A stretch of DNA of 64,000 nucleotides from Paenibacillus sp. FSL R7-0204 (GCF_038002225.1 NZ_JBBOCA010000001.1:2480001-2544000); one strand, 5' to 3'; shown: positions 9,093 through 17,197, counted from the stretch's first letter. Notes: generated by a model not told the origin, from the letters alone. Translations and numbers: made by a program.

Positions 9093-9800
9093 ATGATCAA
9101 AGTACTTATTGTTGAAGATGATCCCATGGTGTCGGAGATGAACAAGTTTTATCTGCAGCAGGTGGAGGGCTTCCGTGCTGATGGCTGGGCCAGCTCGGCG
9201 GAAGAAGTGCTGGGTATGCTGGAGAAGCAGGCCTATGATCTGATCCTGCTGGATATCTACATGAAGGAGAGCAACGGGCTGGAGCTGCTGTCCGAGATCC
9301 GCAGAAGAGGCGTGAAGATCGATGTCATCGTGATCTCGGCGGCGAGCGATAAGGAGAGTATCCAGGAAGCGCTGCAGAACGGGGCGGTGGACTACTTGAT
9401 CAAGCCGTTCGAGTTCGCAAGGCTCCGGGCCGCGCTGAACGGATACCGGGAGCAGAACAAGCTGTTCCGCAGCCAGGAGCGGTTGAACCAGTCGGAGTTG
9501 GACAGGCTGTCCCGGTTCAAGCAGGAACGGACGACCTCGCAGGAGCTGGCGAAGGGCTTCACCCGTCAGACACTCCAGACCATCTGGCGTGCCGTAGAGG
9601 CCTGCGGCAGCGAACTGTTCTCCGCCGAGGATATCTCGGCGGTATCCGGCATCTCCCGCGTCTCCGCCGGCAAATACCTGATCGGCCTGACCGAGATGGG
9701 CGTGCTGGAGATGGACCTCGTCTACGGCAGCATCGGCCGTCCGGTGCAGAAATACCGGCTCGCTCCGAATGGTAAGAGTTTGATTACTAAGTATATTTGA
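9093..9800 (+). CDS. CitB/MalR-type response regulator
   Basis: Partner of the preceding kinase. The receiver domain (residues 1-120) has the acidic pair ED-D at 8-10, phosphoacceptor Asp54 in LILLDIYM, and the conserved Lys in YLIKPF. A C-terminal helix-turn-helix region (about 165-225, EDISAVSGISRVSAGKYLIGL) is of the type found in DctR/CitT/MalR regulators rather than OmpR or NarL. It should activate the adjacent 2-hydroxycarboxylate transporter when phosphorylated. The ATG at 9093 is chosen because GGTGAT lies seven bases upstream; GTG codons 12 and 15 bases earlier are alternatives that would add a few residues before the canonical IKVLIVEDD. A strong terminator ends the two-gene operon. 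Confidence 0.9.
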   Translation: MIKVLIVEDDPMVSEMNKFYLQQVEGFRADGWASSAEEVLGMLEKQAYDLILLDIYMKESNGLELLSEIRRRGVKIDVIVISAASDKESIQEALQNGAVDYLIKPFEFARLRAALNGYREQNKLFRSQERLNQSELDRLSRFKQERTTSQELAKGFTRQTLQTIWRAVEACGSELFSAEDISAVSGISRVSAGKYLIGLTEMGVLEMDLVYGSIGRPVQKYRLAPNGKSLITKYI

Positions 9801-9820
9801 GTACAACTAACTAACTTTGG

Positions 9821-9853
9821 AGCTCCTGCCGCGTACCTGCGGCGGAGCTTTTT
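9821..9853 (+). terminator. rho-independent terminator of the sensor/regulator operon
   Basis: AGCTCC-t-GCCGC pairs with GCGGC-GGAGCT around a gtacct loop, followed by a run of T. It lies 20 bases after the regulator stop. Confidence 0.85.
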
Positions 9854-9897
9854 GAGTTGCACAGACAGCGGAAGTAGGCTGGGAGCTTTTAAGCCCC

Positions 9898-9999
9898 GCC
9901 GAAAGTCGGCGATAGGCGCAAATGAGGAGCACAAATGCACCTGAATTAGCCAAAGGTCGGCGTTAAGCGCAAATGAAGAGCACTAGTGCACCTGAAGTA
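9898..9999. repeat. two tandem degenerate 51-bp units in the intergenic region
   Basis: Unit 1 starts GCCGAAAGTCGGCGATAGGC and unit 2 GCCAAAGGTCGGCGTTAAGC, exactly 51 bases apart; both contain GCGCAAATGA and end in GTGCACCTGAA- or ATGCACCTGAA-type sequence. The first unit can form the hairpin GCCGA-aag-TCGGC. The rest of the gap up to about 10.16 kb has looser ACCTGnCTCCnTCTGA-type repeats and no credible gene. Confidence 0.7.
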
Positions 10000-10167
10000 A
10001 CCTGGCTCCGTCTGAAGCTCCCTAATACTAACTAATGTTACCTGCCTCCCTCTGATACTACCTGTATTTTTCTGACCTACCCGACTCGACCTACGCCCTT
10101 TCCAGCACCTATAATCAAATTCGATCAAGTAGAGTGCTCTACCAATCCCCTGTCCCCAGCCTCTTTC

Positions 10168-10181
10168 TGATAGCGCTTACT
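10168..10181 (+). promoter_or_regulatory. cre-like site (upstream copy)
   Basis: TGATAGCGCTTACT matches the CcpA consensus TGWAANCGNTNWCA at 12 of 14 positions, including the central CG. It lies about 100 bases before the transporter start and suggests glucose repression of malate uptake. Confidence 0.45.
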
Positions 10182-10220
10182 TTAATAATTTACAAAACCC
10201 CTTTATTACTTTCATAAAAA

Positions 10221-10234
10221 CAAAAGCGCTTTCA
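10221..10234 (-). promoter_or_regulatory. cre-like site (proximal copy)
   Basis: CAAAAGCGCTTTCA; read on the minus strand it is TGAAAGCGCTTTTG, matching the CcpA consensus over the first 12 positions. It lies 47 bases before the transporter start, where CcpA binding would block transcription. Confidence 0.55.
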
Positions 10235-10281
10235 AAGCAGCTATGATGAATTTGTAAAAGAGTTAAGGAGGTAAGGTTAAC

Positions 10282-11640
10282 ATGCAAAAAGCAATTCAAC
10301 CCCCACTTTCGGTACCGGAACAGCAGCCTGTTGTACTGAAGCAAGGAGAACAGGGTTTTGTCCAGAAGCTTCTGCACTTAAAGGTAGGCGTTATTCCGCT
10401 CCCATTGTATGTGGTATTTGCACTCATTATTTTTGCGGCTTCTGTGCTTGGTGAACTGCCAAACGACATGATCGGCGGCTTTGCAGTAATTATTGTCCTG
10501 GGGGTGCTGCTCAGTGATCTGGGTTTCAAGCTTCCGATTCTGAAAAATATCGGCGGTCCCGCGATCCTCTCCCTAATGATCCCATCGTTCCTGGTCTTCT
10601 GGAATGTGCTTGATCCTTCGGTGCTCGAATCGGTCAACACGCTGATGAAGACATCGAACTTCCTCTACCTGTACATCTCGATTCTGGTAGCCGGAAGTAT
10701 TACCGGGATGAACCGGACCACGCTGATTAACGGCTTCATCCGCATCTTCATCCCGATGATGGCCGGAACTCTCGCCGCAGTGGCTGCGGGTCTGGGCGTA
10801 GGTGTACTGCTAGGCTATAGCGCACACCGGACGCTGTTCTATATTATCGTGCCTATTATCGGCGGCGGTGTTGGTGAAGGGATTCTCCCGCTGTCCATCG
10901 CGTTCTCGCAGATCCTTGGCGGGGAATCCGGCTCCTATGTGGCCCAGATGATTCCGGCAGCGGTGATCGGCAACGTGTTTGCGATTATCGGAGCGGGCCT
11001 GCTCAAGCGGATGGCTGACAAAAATCCGTCCATCACCGGGAACGGTGTCCTGGTGAAATCGAAGGACGGCCAGAAGCTGGCGGGCAGCACGTATGACAGC
11101 GCGAAGCCGGACTTCCTGCTGATGGGCGCGGGCCTGCTGTTCGCCTGCGGGTTGTTCATCACCGGACATCTGCTGTCGCCGTTCGTCGGCATTCCGGGTC
11201 CGATCCTGATGATCTTCGCAGCGGCACTACTCAAGATTTCCAAGCTGCTCCCGTCCAAAATCGAGCAGGGCGCTTATCAGCTCTACAAGCTGGTCTCTGG
11301 TACTTTAACCTGGCCGCTCATGGTCGGCCTCGGGATGCTGTACATTCCGCTGAAGGATGTCGCGGCCCTGATCTCGCTTCCTTATATTATTGTCTGCGCT
11401 ACCGTTATCGTGGCGATGACGATCACCGGCTATTTTACCGGCAAATGGGTCAATATGTATCCGGTCGAAGCGGCCATTGTTACCGGCTGCCGCGGCGGCC
11501 TTGGCGGAACAGGCGATGTAGCCATTCTGTCTGCCTCGGGACGCATGGAGCTGATGCCGTTCGCACAGATCTCCACCCGTATCGGCGGTGCGATTACAGT
11601 AGTTGTGGCCACGCTGCTCATCTCTGTATGGGGCGGTTAA
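10282..11640 (+). CDS. 2-hydroxycarboxylate (malate/citrate) transporter, 2HCT family
   Basis: A 452-residue integral membrane symporter that takes up malate or citrate with Na+ or H+. It has the 2HCT pattern of about eleven hydrophobic segments and the two re-entrant GGxG loops: IIGGGVGEGILPLSIA (residues about 192-207) and CRGGLGGTGDVAILSAS (about 404-420), which are the family signature. The N-terminus (about 40 residues) is hydrophilic and cytoplasmic. TAAGGAGGT precedes the ATG. The position after a MalK/MalR-type two-component pair and before malic enzyme argues for malate (MaeN-like) rather than citrate (CimH-like), but the sequence alone does not separate these. Two cre-like sites upstream imply catabolite repression besides activation by the regulator. 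Confidence 0.92.
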   Translation: MQKAIQPPLSVPEQQPVVLKQGEQGFVQKLLHLKVGVIPLPLYVVFALIIFAASVLGELPNDMIGGFAVIIVLGVLLSDLGFKLPILKNIGGPAILSLMIPSFLVFWNVLDPSVLESVNTLMKTSNFLYLYISILVAGSITGMNRTTLINGFIRIFIPMMAGTLAAVAAGLGVGVLLGYSAHRTLFYIIVPIIGGGVGEGILPLSIAFSQILGGESGSYVAQMIPAAVIGNVFAIIGAGLLKRMADKNPSITGNGVLVKSKDGQKLAGSTYDSAKPDFLLMGAGLLFACGLFITGHLLSPFVGIPGPILMIFAAALLKISKLLPSKIEQGAYQLYKLVSGTLTWPLMVGLGMLYIPLKDVAALISLPYIIVCATVIVAMTITGYFTGKWVNMYPVEAAIVTGCRGGLGGTGDVAILSASGRMELMPFAQISTRIGGAITVVVATLLISVWGG

Positions 11641-11746
11641 TCAGAGTGCTCAATCCGCAGAAGAGAAGCCTGAATCACATGAAATCGTATCCAATCGTGT
11701 CTAAATCGTGGACAATTTTCAGGTGTCAGCTTTTATCTTGCCAATC

Positions 11747-11758
11747 CGATAATTATCG
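11747..11758. promoter_or_regulatory. 12-bp palindrome upstream of malic enzyme
   Basis: CGATAATTATCG is a perfect palindrome in the gap between the transporter and malic enzyme genes, about 150 bases before the latter. It may be an operator; no cognate regulator is evident. Confidence 0.25.
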
Positions 11759-11910
11759 CGGAGAATGACTAAGGGAGTATATGAAATGCAGAGTTGACGG
11801 GCCTGCATACGGGTCTGGTAAGGTTCCCGGTGCAGGAGGATCCGATATATATAGAAAGATCTGAGAATAGATGCAAGCAAACGGTTAACCAGTTGAATGG
11901 AGGAGTTAAT

Positions 11911-13095
11911 ATGGAACTATTAGAAGAAATTATGCTGCTGCATAAAGGCGGTAAGCTTGAAACTACCCTGAAGCATCCGATTCTATGCAAAGACGACCTG
12001 TCCAAAGTCTACACGCCGGGTGTGGCGAAGGTCTGTCAGGCGATTGCCGACGATCAGTCCCAGGCTTATGAGCTAACCACGAAGAAGAATACCGTCGCTG
12101 TTATATCCGATGGTACGGCTGTACTGGGGCTTGGCGATATCGGGCCGAAGGCGGCCATGCCGGTCATGGAAGGTAAGGCAGCGCTGTTCAAGCAGTTCGC
12201 AGATGTCGACGCCGTGCCGATTTGCCTGGACACCAAGAATACCGAAGAGATTATTGCGATTGTAAAAGCACTTGCCCCAACGTTCGGCGGCATTAACCTG
12301 GAGGACATTTCCTCTCCGCGCTGCTTCGAGATTGAAGCCAGACTGAGAGCCGAGCTGGACATTCCGGTCTTCCATGATGATCAGCATGGGACGGCGATTG
12401 TGGTTACTGCGGGACTACTGAACGCGCTTAAGGTATGCGGCAAGAATATCAAGGATGTCAAAATCGTGGTGAACGGCATCGGCGCGGCAGGCATCTCCGT
12501 CTCCAAAATGCTGCTGCATGCCGGAGCGGTCAACCTCATCGGCGTGGACCGGGAGGGCGCGATTAACCGGCTGGCGGATTATGAGCGCAGCCATTGGAGC
12601 GATTACGCCCAGATTACGAACCCTTATCTTGAAACCGGAAGTCTGTCCGATGTGATCAAAGGCGCGGATGTCTTCATCGGAGTCTCTGCACCGGATGTGT
12701 TGAAGCTGGAAGATGTGCTGAACATGGCCACCGATCCGATTGTGTTCGCCATGGCGAACCCGATGCCGGAGATTGATCCCGCGATTGCTGCGCCGCATGT
12801 AAGAGTCATGGCGACCGGCCGTTCCGACTATCCGAACCAGATTAACAATGTACTGTGCTTCCCTGGGATATTCAGAGGCGCGCTGGATTGTGAAGCTACG
12901 GATATCAATGAAGACATGAAGCTGGCGGCTGCAGAGGCGATCTCCTCAGTGATTGACCCGTCTGAGCTGCATGAGAAATATATTATCCCGGACGCCTTCG
13001 ATCCGCGGGTAGTAGAGAGAATCCGCATGGCTGTAGCCGAAGCGGCAGCTAAGAGCGGCGTAGCCCGCAAGAACCTGCTGGTCGGCATTAACTGA
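11911..13095 (+). CDS. malic enzyme, short NAD(P)-dependent type
   Basis: Oxidative decarboxylation of malate to pyruvate in the cytosol. The 394-residue length and sequence fit the short bacterial malic enzymes such as Bacillus YtsJ rather than the ~560-residue form. The malic N-domain (about 15-150) has VYTPGVAKVCQAI with the catalytic Tyr and the metal-binding FGGINLEDISSPRCFEIE and VFHDDQHGTAIV stretches. The NAD-binding domain (about 160-390) has the VVNGIGAAGISVSKML Rossmann loop. GGAGGAG lies five bases before the ATG; the frame is open for another 39 codons upstream, but that stretch lacks a start with a site and is not conserved in the family. It converts the malate imported by the preceding transporter. 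A strong terminator follows. Confidence 0.93.
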   Translation: MELLEEIMLLHKGGKLETTLKHPILCKDDLSKVYTPGVAKVCQAIADDQSQAYELTTKKNTVAVISDGTAVLGLGDIGPKAAMPVMEGKAALFKQFADVDAVPICLDTKNTEEIIAIVKALAPTFGGINLEDISSPRCFEIEARLRAELDIPVFHDDQHGTAIVVTAGLLNALKVCGKNIKDVKIVVNGIGAAGISVSKMLLHAGAVNLIGVDREGAINRLADYERSHWSDYAQITNPYLETGSLSDVIKGADVFIGVSAPDVLKLEDVLNMATDPIVFAMANPMPEIDPAIAAPHVRVMATGRSDYPNQINNVLCFPGIFRGALDCEATDINEDMKLAAAEAISSVIDPSELHEKYIIPDAFDPRVVERIRMAVAEAAAKSGVARKNLLVGIN

Positions 13096-13120
13096 TACGC
13101 ATATTAATGAAGATACACCA

Positions 13121-13153
13121 AAAGGCAAGCTCGTCAGATGAGCTTGCCTTTTT
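13121..13153 (+). terminator. rho-independent terminator after malic enzyme
   Basis: Perfect stem AAAGGCAAGCTC/GAGCTTGCCTTT with a seven-base loop, followed by T residues. Confidence 0.9.
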
Positions 13154-13312
13154 CTTTGCAAGCTGGAGGTGTTGCTCAGGAAGTGTGCTGCTGTAGGGGA
13201 GAGAGACGCTTGGCGCTGGTTATGATTGCGGAATTTGGGGTAATGAACGGGAGATTCTGGGCCGGATACGGGAGTTCCGGCTGTACATAAATATGAACCT
13301 GGAGGGAACGAG

Positions 13313-14377
13313 ATGAGTGAGCAAGAAGTGGAAGCCATCGGCTGGGATGCGATAGAGGAACAGATGACAGGACTATACGGACAACAGGAGCCGAAGCATT
13401 ATGCTGCAATGCTGCCGTATAGCCTGGGGGGCAATGACCCGCTGAACGGAATTAGCGCCTATGCAGCCGAGCAGCCATACCCGCATTGGCATTTCGTAAC
13501 CTTCGGCTTCTCCGAGCTGTTTGAGAAGGAGTCTGAAGACCTTGAATACAGCGGCTACGGCTTTGAGCTGACCTTCCGTCTGGCGCGTAGTGCAGGTGAG
13601 GAGGAGCCTCCAGCCTGGGCGATTAATCTGCTGCAGAACATGGCCAGATATGTATTCTCCAGCGGCAATATCTTTGCTTCCGGTCATCATCTGGATGCCA
13701 ATGGCCCGATTTGCCTGGGGGCTGATACCCGGCTGACGGCACTGGCGTTCACCGATGACCCGGAGCTTCCGGCTGTAGATACGCCGAACGGCCGTGTGGA
13801 ATTCCTGCAGATGGTAGGAATCACAGCGGACGAGCTGGAAGCGATGATGTCCTGGAATACCAACGCCTTCCTGGAGGCCAGTCAGGAGGTGCTCCCTCTC
13901 TATATCACCGATCTTGCCCGGGATTCGCTGCTCCGGCTACCTGTCATCCAGGAAGCGGTACGTCAGGGCATTGAGCGTGACGGATCACAGACGGGCATTC
14001 TATATGTAGATGAACTGGATTATGAGCCGGGCAAAAGCCGCCTGCTCGGCACAGCACCTGCTGTCCTGACCATAGGAGCAAGGCAGGCACCGACTATAGC
14101 CAAGCTGCTGCGCGGCCGTCTGCTGAAGGGGAAGCCGCTGACACTGAACAGCAAGCAGCGGCAGGTGATGCTGGAGCTGAAACCCGTTAACGGGACTGTG
14201 ATCAACGAGGATTTTGTCCGCATCGGCTTGACGGAAGCGGCGGTCCTGGAGCTGGAGGAGAAGCTCCAGCCCAAGGAAGGGGAGCTCCGGCTGTCTGCCG
14301 CCAAAGAATTGAAGGTGCAGATCCGCAAGACCTACATCAAAGACCAGGAAGGTAATGTGGTCGAAACTATTGGCTAA
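13313..14377 (+). CDS. suppressor-of-fused (SUFU) domain protein
   Basis: A 354-residue soluble protein. The region of about 20-190 matches the SUFU fold known from Hedgehog signalling and from many bacterial proteins: YGQQEPKHYAAMLPYSLGGNDPLNGISAY, PHWHFVTFGFSELFEK, GYGFELTFRL and the later WAINLLQNMARYVFSSGNIFASGHH. The C-terminal 150 residues are a second mixed domain with no signature I recognise. In bacteria SUFU-like domains occur as immunity proteins of polymorphic toxin systems and as stand-alone proteins; no toxin gene is adjacent, so its role here is open. It has its own site (CTGGAGGGA) and stands alone between two terminator- or promoter-like gaps. Confidence 0.8.
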   Translation: MSEQEVEAIGWDAIEEQMTGLYGQQEPKHYAAMLPYSLGGNDPLNGISAYAAEQPYPHWHFVTFGFSELFEKESEDLEYSGYGFELTFRLARSAGEEEPPAWAINLLQNMARYVFSSGNIFASGHHLDANGPICLGADTRLTALAFTDDPELPAVDTPNGRVEFLQMVGITADELEAMMSWNTNAFLEASQEVLPLYITDLARDSLLRLPVIQEAVRQGIERDGSQTGILYVDELDYEPGKSRLLGTAPAVLTIGARQAPTIAKLLRGRLLKGKPLTLNSKQRQVMLELKPVNGTVINEDFVRIGLTEAAVLELEEKLQPKEGELRLSAAKELKVQIRKTYIKDQEGNVVETIG

Positions 14378-14481
14378 CCGCGCGGACGGCAGCTTTCTTT
14401 TTGGCAAATAGATACCCGTCTATCCCAGAGCCGTTTCATGAGGAAATTAAACATAGCCGTATTCCGGCCTGAAGACCAAAT

Positions 14482-14520
14482 CTTTAGCTTATCTTTAGAC
14501 TTGGTTTAGTCTGAATTAAG
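14482..14520 (+). promoter_or_regulatory. four hexamers at exact 11-bp period upstream of the AI-2E family gene
   Basis: CTTTAG, CTTTAG, GTTTAG and ATTAAG begin at 14482, 14493, 14504 and 14515. The spacing of one helical turn is typical of OmpR/PhoB-family response regulators. TATATT at 14531-14536 follows as a candidate -10 with no recognisable -35, as expected for an activator-dependent promoter. Confidence 0.45.
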
Positions 14521-14583
14521 AATCCCCGGCTATATTTAAGTGAACAAGAAACGCTGCTTAAAATAACGGAACGGGAGTCCACT

Positions 14584-15732
14584 ATGGCCAAATTGAATTT
14601 GTTTATCCGCATTTGTATTGCCGTGCTGCTGGTGCTGGGTATAATCTACGTCAGCTCACTGGTAGACTTTATTTTTACCCCTATTATCTCGCTCTTCAAT
14701 GTTGTGATGGTGCCGTTAATGCTGGCCGTCTTCTTCTATTATCTGCTTCGGCCCCTGATTGACTTCCTGTCCTCGCGCAAAATGAAGCGGACGCTGGCGA
14801 TCCTGCTGGTCTATCTGGTGATTGCTATTCTGCTGCTGGGCTTCACGGTAGGCGTCTGGCCTTCGCTGCAAAGTCAGCTGCTGAACCTGGTCAACAATAT
14901 GCCGGGTGTGCTGAGAGCAGTGGGGGAGCAGCTTAGTAAGCTGGAGAATACTGAATTGCTGTCGGGACTGCTTCCAGAGAATATGAACCTGTCCAGCCAA
15001 TTGATAGGCTATTTGAATACAGGCTTCTCGCTGGCAACGGGATATGTGACCGGGCTGTTCTCCTTTGTTTCTAATTTTGCGATTGTGCTGTTCACCTTTC
15101 CGATCCTGCTGTTCTACATGCTGAAGGAGGGCGGGAAGTTCGGCGATAAGGTAGTGAGCTTCTTCCCCAAACGGTATCACGAGGAAGGCGCCGGGGTGGT
15201 TGCCGAGATTGACAACGTGATGGGCAGCTTCATCGTCGGCAGAGTGCTGGTCAATCTGGCGCTCGGCGTGCTCATGTACATCGGGTTCCTGATCATCGGC
15301 CTGCCGTATGCGCTGCTGCTGACGCTGGTGGCGGTGCTGATGAACTTTATCCCGTTTATCGGAGCGATTCTGTCTACCGTACCGATCTTCATCATTGGTC
15401 TGATTGAGTCCCCGTCAACGGCGATCTGGTCCATTGTGGTTGTGCTCGTTGCGCAGCAGATTCAGGATAACCTGGTGGCCCCATATATCTTTGGTAAAAG
15501 CATGGATATCCACCCGCTGACTACCATCATTCTCGTCCTGGCCGGCGGCGATTTCGGCGGAATCATCGGCATCCTGGTCATTATTCCGGTCTATATGATG
15601 CTCAAAATCATCATCGTTAAGCTCTACCAGCTCTTCCTCCGCAAGCGCTGGGACGAGGAGCCGGCAGAGCCAATCGGGCCGGCAGAGCCGGTGCCCGGGG
15701 GGACGGTGTCTTCTGCGGAAGCGGGGGAGTAG
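14584..15732 (+). CDS. AI-2E family transporter (PerM/YhhT-like)
   Basis: A 382-residue polytopic membrane protein with about eight helices: pairs at about 5-45 and 60-90, then a soluble-looking stretch of about 95-145, and a cluster at about 150-330. Family hallmarks include FVSNFAIVLFTFPILLFYMLKEG, the LIIGLPYALLLTLVAVLMNFIPFIGAIL motif and DNLVAPYIFGKSMDIHPLTTIILVL. Members were named for autoinducer-2 export, but many are Na+/H+ antiporters or of unknown function, so the substrate is unassigned. The C-terminal 30 residues are rich in Pro, Glu and Ala. Four 11-bp-spaced repeats upstream suggest response-regulator control. Confidence 0.88.
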   Translation: MAKLNLFIRICIAVLLVLGIIYVSSLVDFIFTPIISLFNVVMVPLMLAVFFYYLLRPLIDFLSSRKMKRTLAILLVYLVIAILLLGFTVGVWPSLQSQLLNLVNNMPGVLRAVGEQLSKLENTELLSGLLPENMNLSSQLIGYLNTGFSLATGYVTGLFSFVSNFAIVLFTFPILLFYMLKEGGKFGDKVVSFFPKRYHEEGAGVVAEIDNVMGSFIVGRVLVNLALGVLMYIGFLIIGLPYALLLTLVAVLMNFIPFIGAILSTVPIFIIGLIESPSTAIWSIVVVLVAQQIQDNLVAPYIFGKSMDIHPLTTIILVLAGGDFGGIIGILVIIPVYMMLKIIIVKLYQLFLRKRWDEEPAEPIGPAEPVPGGTVSSAEAGE

Positions 15733-16102
15733 GTGGAGTGAAATAAGGCAGATTAAGGGCGGATTAGCGTGTGAATGGTGTAGAGAAAGTGCGAGTTGGG
15801 TAGAGTAAGGGCGAGTAGGTTGAAGTAAGAGTGGAGTTGGGCCGGACTTGGGACAGAGTTGGAAAAAAGGCACTTATTTCGCGCGGAATGGACGGTTACG
15901 GGGGAGTAGGTGGAAAAAGTACACCTAATCTTCCAAATTATAAGGATTCGCCGAAAGTCGGCCCCAGTAAGTGTTGTTTATCCAACTAATATCAGGAAGT
16001 GTATCTCTAGCGCGAAATTAGATGTACTAAATCCACTTGCTTCTGTCAAAGGAAGATAAAGTTCTAGACTGAAAAATAAAGTGTTAGACTGACAATGTTT
16101 CA
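15733..16102. other. gene-free intergenic stretch with repeats
   Basis: No credible gene. About 15740-15870 is a purine-rich (G/A) stretch with GAGTAGGT- and GAGTTGG-type quasi-repeats. A GCCGAAAGTCGGC hairpin at 15950-15962 repeats the core of the 51-bp units near 9.9 kb. ATAAAGTTCTAGACTGA and ATAAAGTGTTAGACTGA start at 16055 and 16075, 20 bases apart. Base composition shifts to AT-rich toward the methyltransferase gene. Confidence 0.6.
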
Positions 16103-16130
16103 TTGAGCTAACGGTCAGGTTAGTTATAAA
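16103..16130 (+). promoter_or_regulatory. promoter of the leader/methyltransferase unit with inverted repeat in the spacer
   Basis: TTGAGC (16103-16108) and TATAAA (16125-16130) are 16 bases apart. The spacer contains CTAAC-ggtcag-GTTAG, an inverted repeat placed where a repressor or MerR-type regulator could act. Confidence 0.55.
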
Positions 16131-16240
16131 AGAACTATACATTGATAATACAATTTGTTCCAGCTACAATCATAGAGAATATAGCTTTTTTATTGCTATG
16201 TAGTCATTTTTCCAGCTCTCCATTAAATGATGAAAGGTTG

Positions 16241-16345
16241 ATGTCAGATGATAAATACAAAATTTTCTGCTCGCTTAATCTCTTGGAGGGCGACTATACT
16301 TTAACCCTCCTAAAAAATGGAGGATTAGTTTACTATGTCATTTAA
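16241..16345 (+). CDS. putative leader peptide upstream of the methyltransferase
   Basis: A 34-residue frame starting MSDDKYKIFCSLNLLEGD and ending in LVYYVI. GAAAGG lies a few bases before its ATG. Its last codons overlap the start of the methyltransferase gene in another frame, so translation could be coupled. It spans both halves of the competing hairpins described for this region, as leader peptides of translational attenuators do. The sequence resembles no peptide family known to me, and the frame is open upstream as well; it could be non-functional. Confidence 0.4.
   Translation: MSDDKYKIFCSLNLLEGDYTLTLLKNGGLVYYVI
16285..16324 (+). promoter_or_regulatory. attenuator-like competing hairpins that can mask the methyltransferase Shine-Dalgarno
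   Basis: Segment 1 GGAGGG (16285-16290) can pair with segment 2 CCCTCC (16305-16310). Segment 2 with its flank, TAACCCTCC, can instead pair at eight of nine positions with GGAGGATTA (16319-16327), which contains the ribosome binding site of the methyltransferase. Segment 1 has no start codon within reach, so it is not itself an obvious binding site. The two pairings are mutually exclusive, as in Erm- and Cat-type translational attenuators. Confidence 0.5.
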
Positions 16346-17141
16346 CTGGATAAACGCAGAAGAGTTTTCTTTTAACAGCTTCTTGTTAATGGACAGATGG
16401 ATTGTACGCATGATATGTAACAATTATGCCGGATGCGGCGAGTATTGTGATAACTTGAGCATAGCTTTAGCATATAACCCATCAGTAGCATGGTACTTTG
16501 CACATAAAAGCCCTGAAAGCAAGCCTTCGATTGAAAAAATGATTGCAATGGCGCCCAAAAATCTTACACCTCATGAAATTCGAAAAGCAGAGGTATTTGT
16601 AATTCATGCAATGGAAACTGCGGTCGTCTATGTTTATCCCGATATTATGAACCAAAACTGCGATTATATTTACGGCTGGGATAAACAGTTACTATTTGAA
16701 CTTGCAGATTTTACGGATAAGGTGGTTCTCGACCTAGGAAGCGGTACAGGGAGGCTTGCATTTGCCGCAGCAGAAAAGGCAAAAAGTGTTTATGCAAGCG
16801 AACCTACCGATATGCTAAGGGAGTACATGCGCGATAAAATCAAACGTGAGAATATTAATAATGTTGTAGTCGTAGACGGTACGATCGAGAAAATCCCTTA
16901 TGAGGATAATTCCTTCGATATTGCGATGTCGGGGCATGTAGTAGGCGACAATTATGACGCTCAGATTGCTGAACTGTCCAGGGTTGTTAAAAACGGTGGT
17001 TACATTATTGATTGCATCGGGGAAGATAATAGGAAAAGGGAACCCGATGAAGAATTAATAAAAAGAGGTTTTGAGTCGCTTTATCATGTTAGTATATCTG
17101 GTGGCGATATATACAGGTATCGTAAGCTAGTTCGTAAATAA
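16335..17141 (+). CDS. class I SAM-dependent methyltransferase, AT-rich, probably acquired
   Basis: A 268-residue cytosolic protein. Residues about 1-115 form a helical N-terminal part without a known signature. Residues about 125-235 are a Methyltransf_11/UbiE-type Rossmann domain: VVLDLGSGTGRLAFAAAE (motif I), VYASEPTDMLREYM (acidic loop), IEKIPYEDNSFDIAMSGHVVG (motif IV region) and ELSRVVKNGGYIIDCIGED. Base composition is clearly more AT-rich than in the neighbours, and codons such as AAT, ATA and TTA are frequent. Upstream are a promoter with an inverted repeat, a short leader frame and a hairpin that can cover the GGAGG site, a combination familiar from inducible antibiotic-resistance methyltransferases. 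Whether the target is RNA, a drug or another small molecule is unknown. A terminator follows. Confidence 0.8.
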   Translation: MSFNWINAEEFSFNSFLLMDRWIVRMICNNYAGCGEYCDNLSIALAYNPSVAWYFAHKSPESKPSIEKMIAMAPKNLTPHEIRKAEVFVIHAMETAVVYVYPDIMNQNCDYIYGWDKQLLFELADFTDKVVLDLGSGTGRLAFAAAEKAKSVYASEPTDMLREYMRDKIKRENINNVVVVDGTIEKIPYEDNSFDIAMSGHVVGDNYDAQIAELSRVVKNGGYIIDCIGEDNRKREPDEELIKRGFESLYHVSISGGDIYRYRKLVRK

Positions 17142-17166
17142 ATGCGTGTCATTAATAACGTGTTAG

Positions 17167-17197
17167 AAGGCTCTGTATTTACTGACAGAGCCTTTTT
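17167..17197 (+). terminator. rho-independent terminator after the methyltransferase
   Basis: AAGGCTCTGT pairs with ACAGAGCCTT around an eight-base loop, followed by TTT-A. Confidence 0.85.

Noticed and set aside
9071..9115. Short frame MKSGDNHYDQSTYC overlapping the response regulator start
   Set aside because: It has a moderately placed AAGGGTGG but no conservation argument; more likely it is upstream sequence of the regulator.
7832..9145. 437-residue antisense frame over the sensor kinase gene
   Set aside because: The plus strand codes a fully conserved histidine kinase. The antisense product is His/Gln/Arg-rich with no known domain, a typical shadow in GC-rich DNA.
16142..16240. Longer start for the leader frame before the methyltransferase
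   Set aside because: It would begin only about 12 bases after the -10 with no ribosome binding site; the ATG at 16241 is preceded by GAAAGG.
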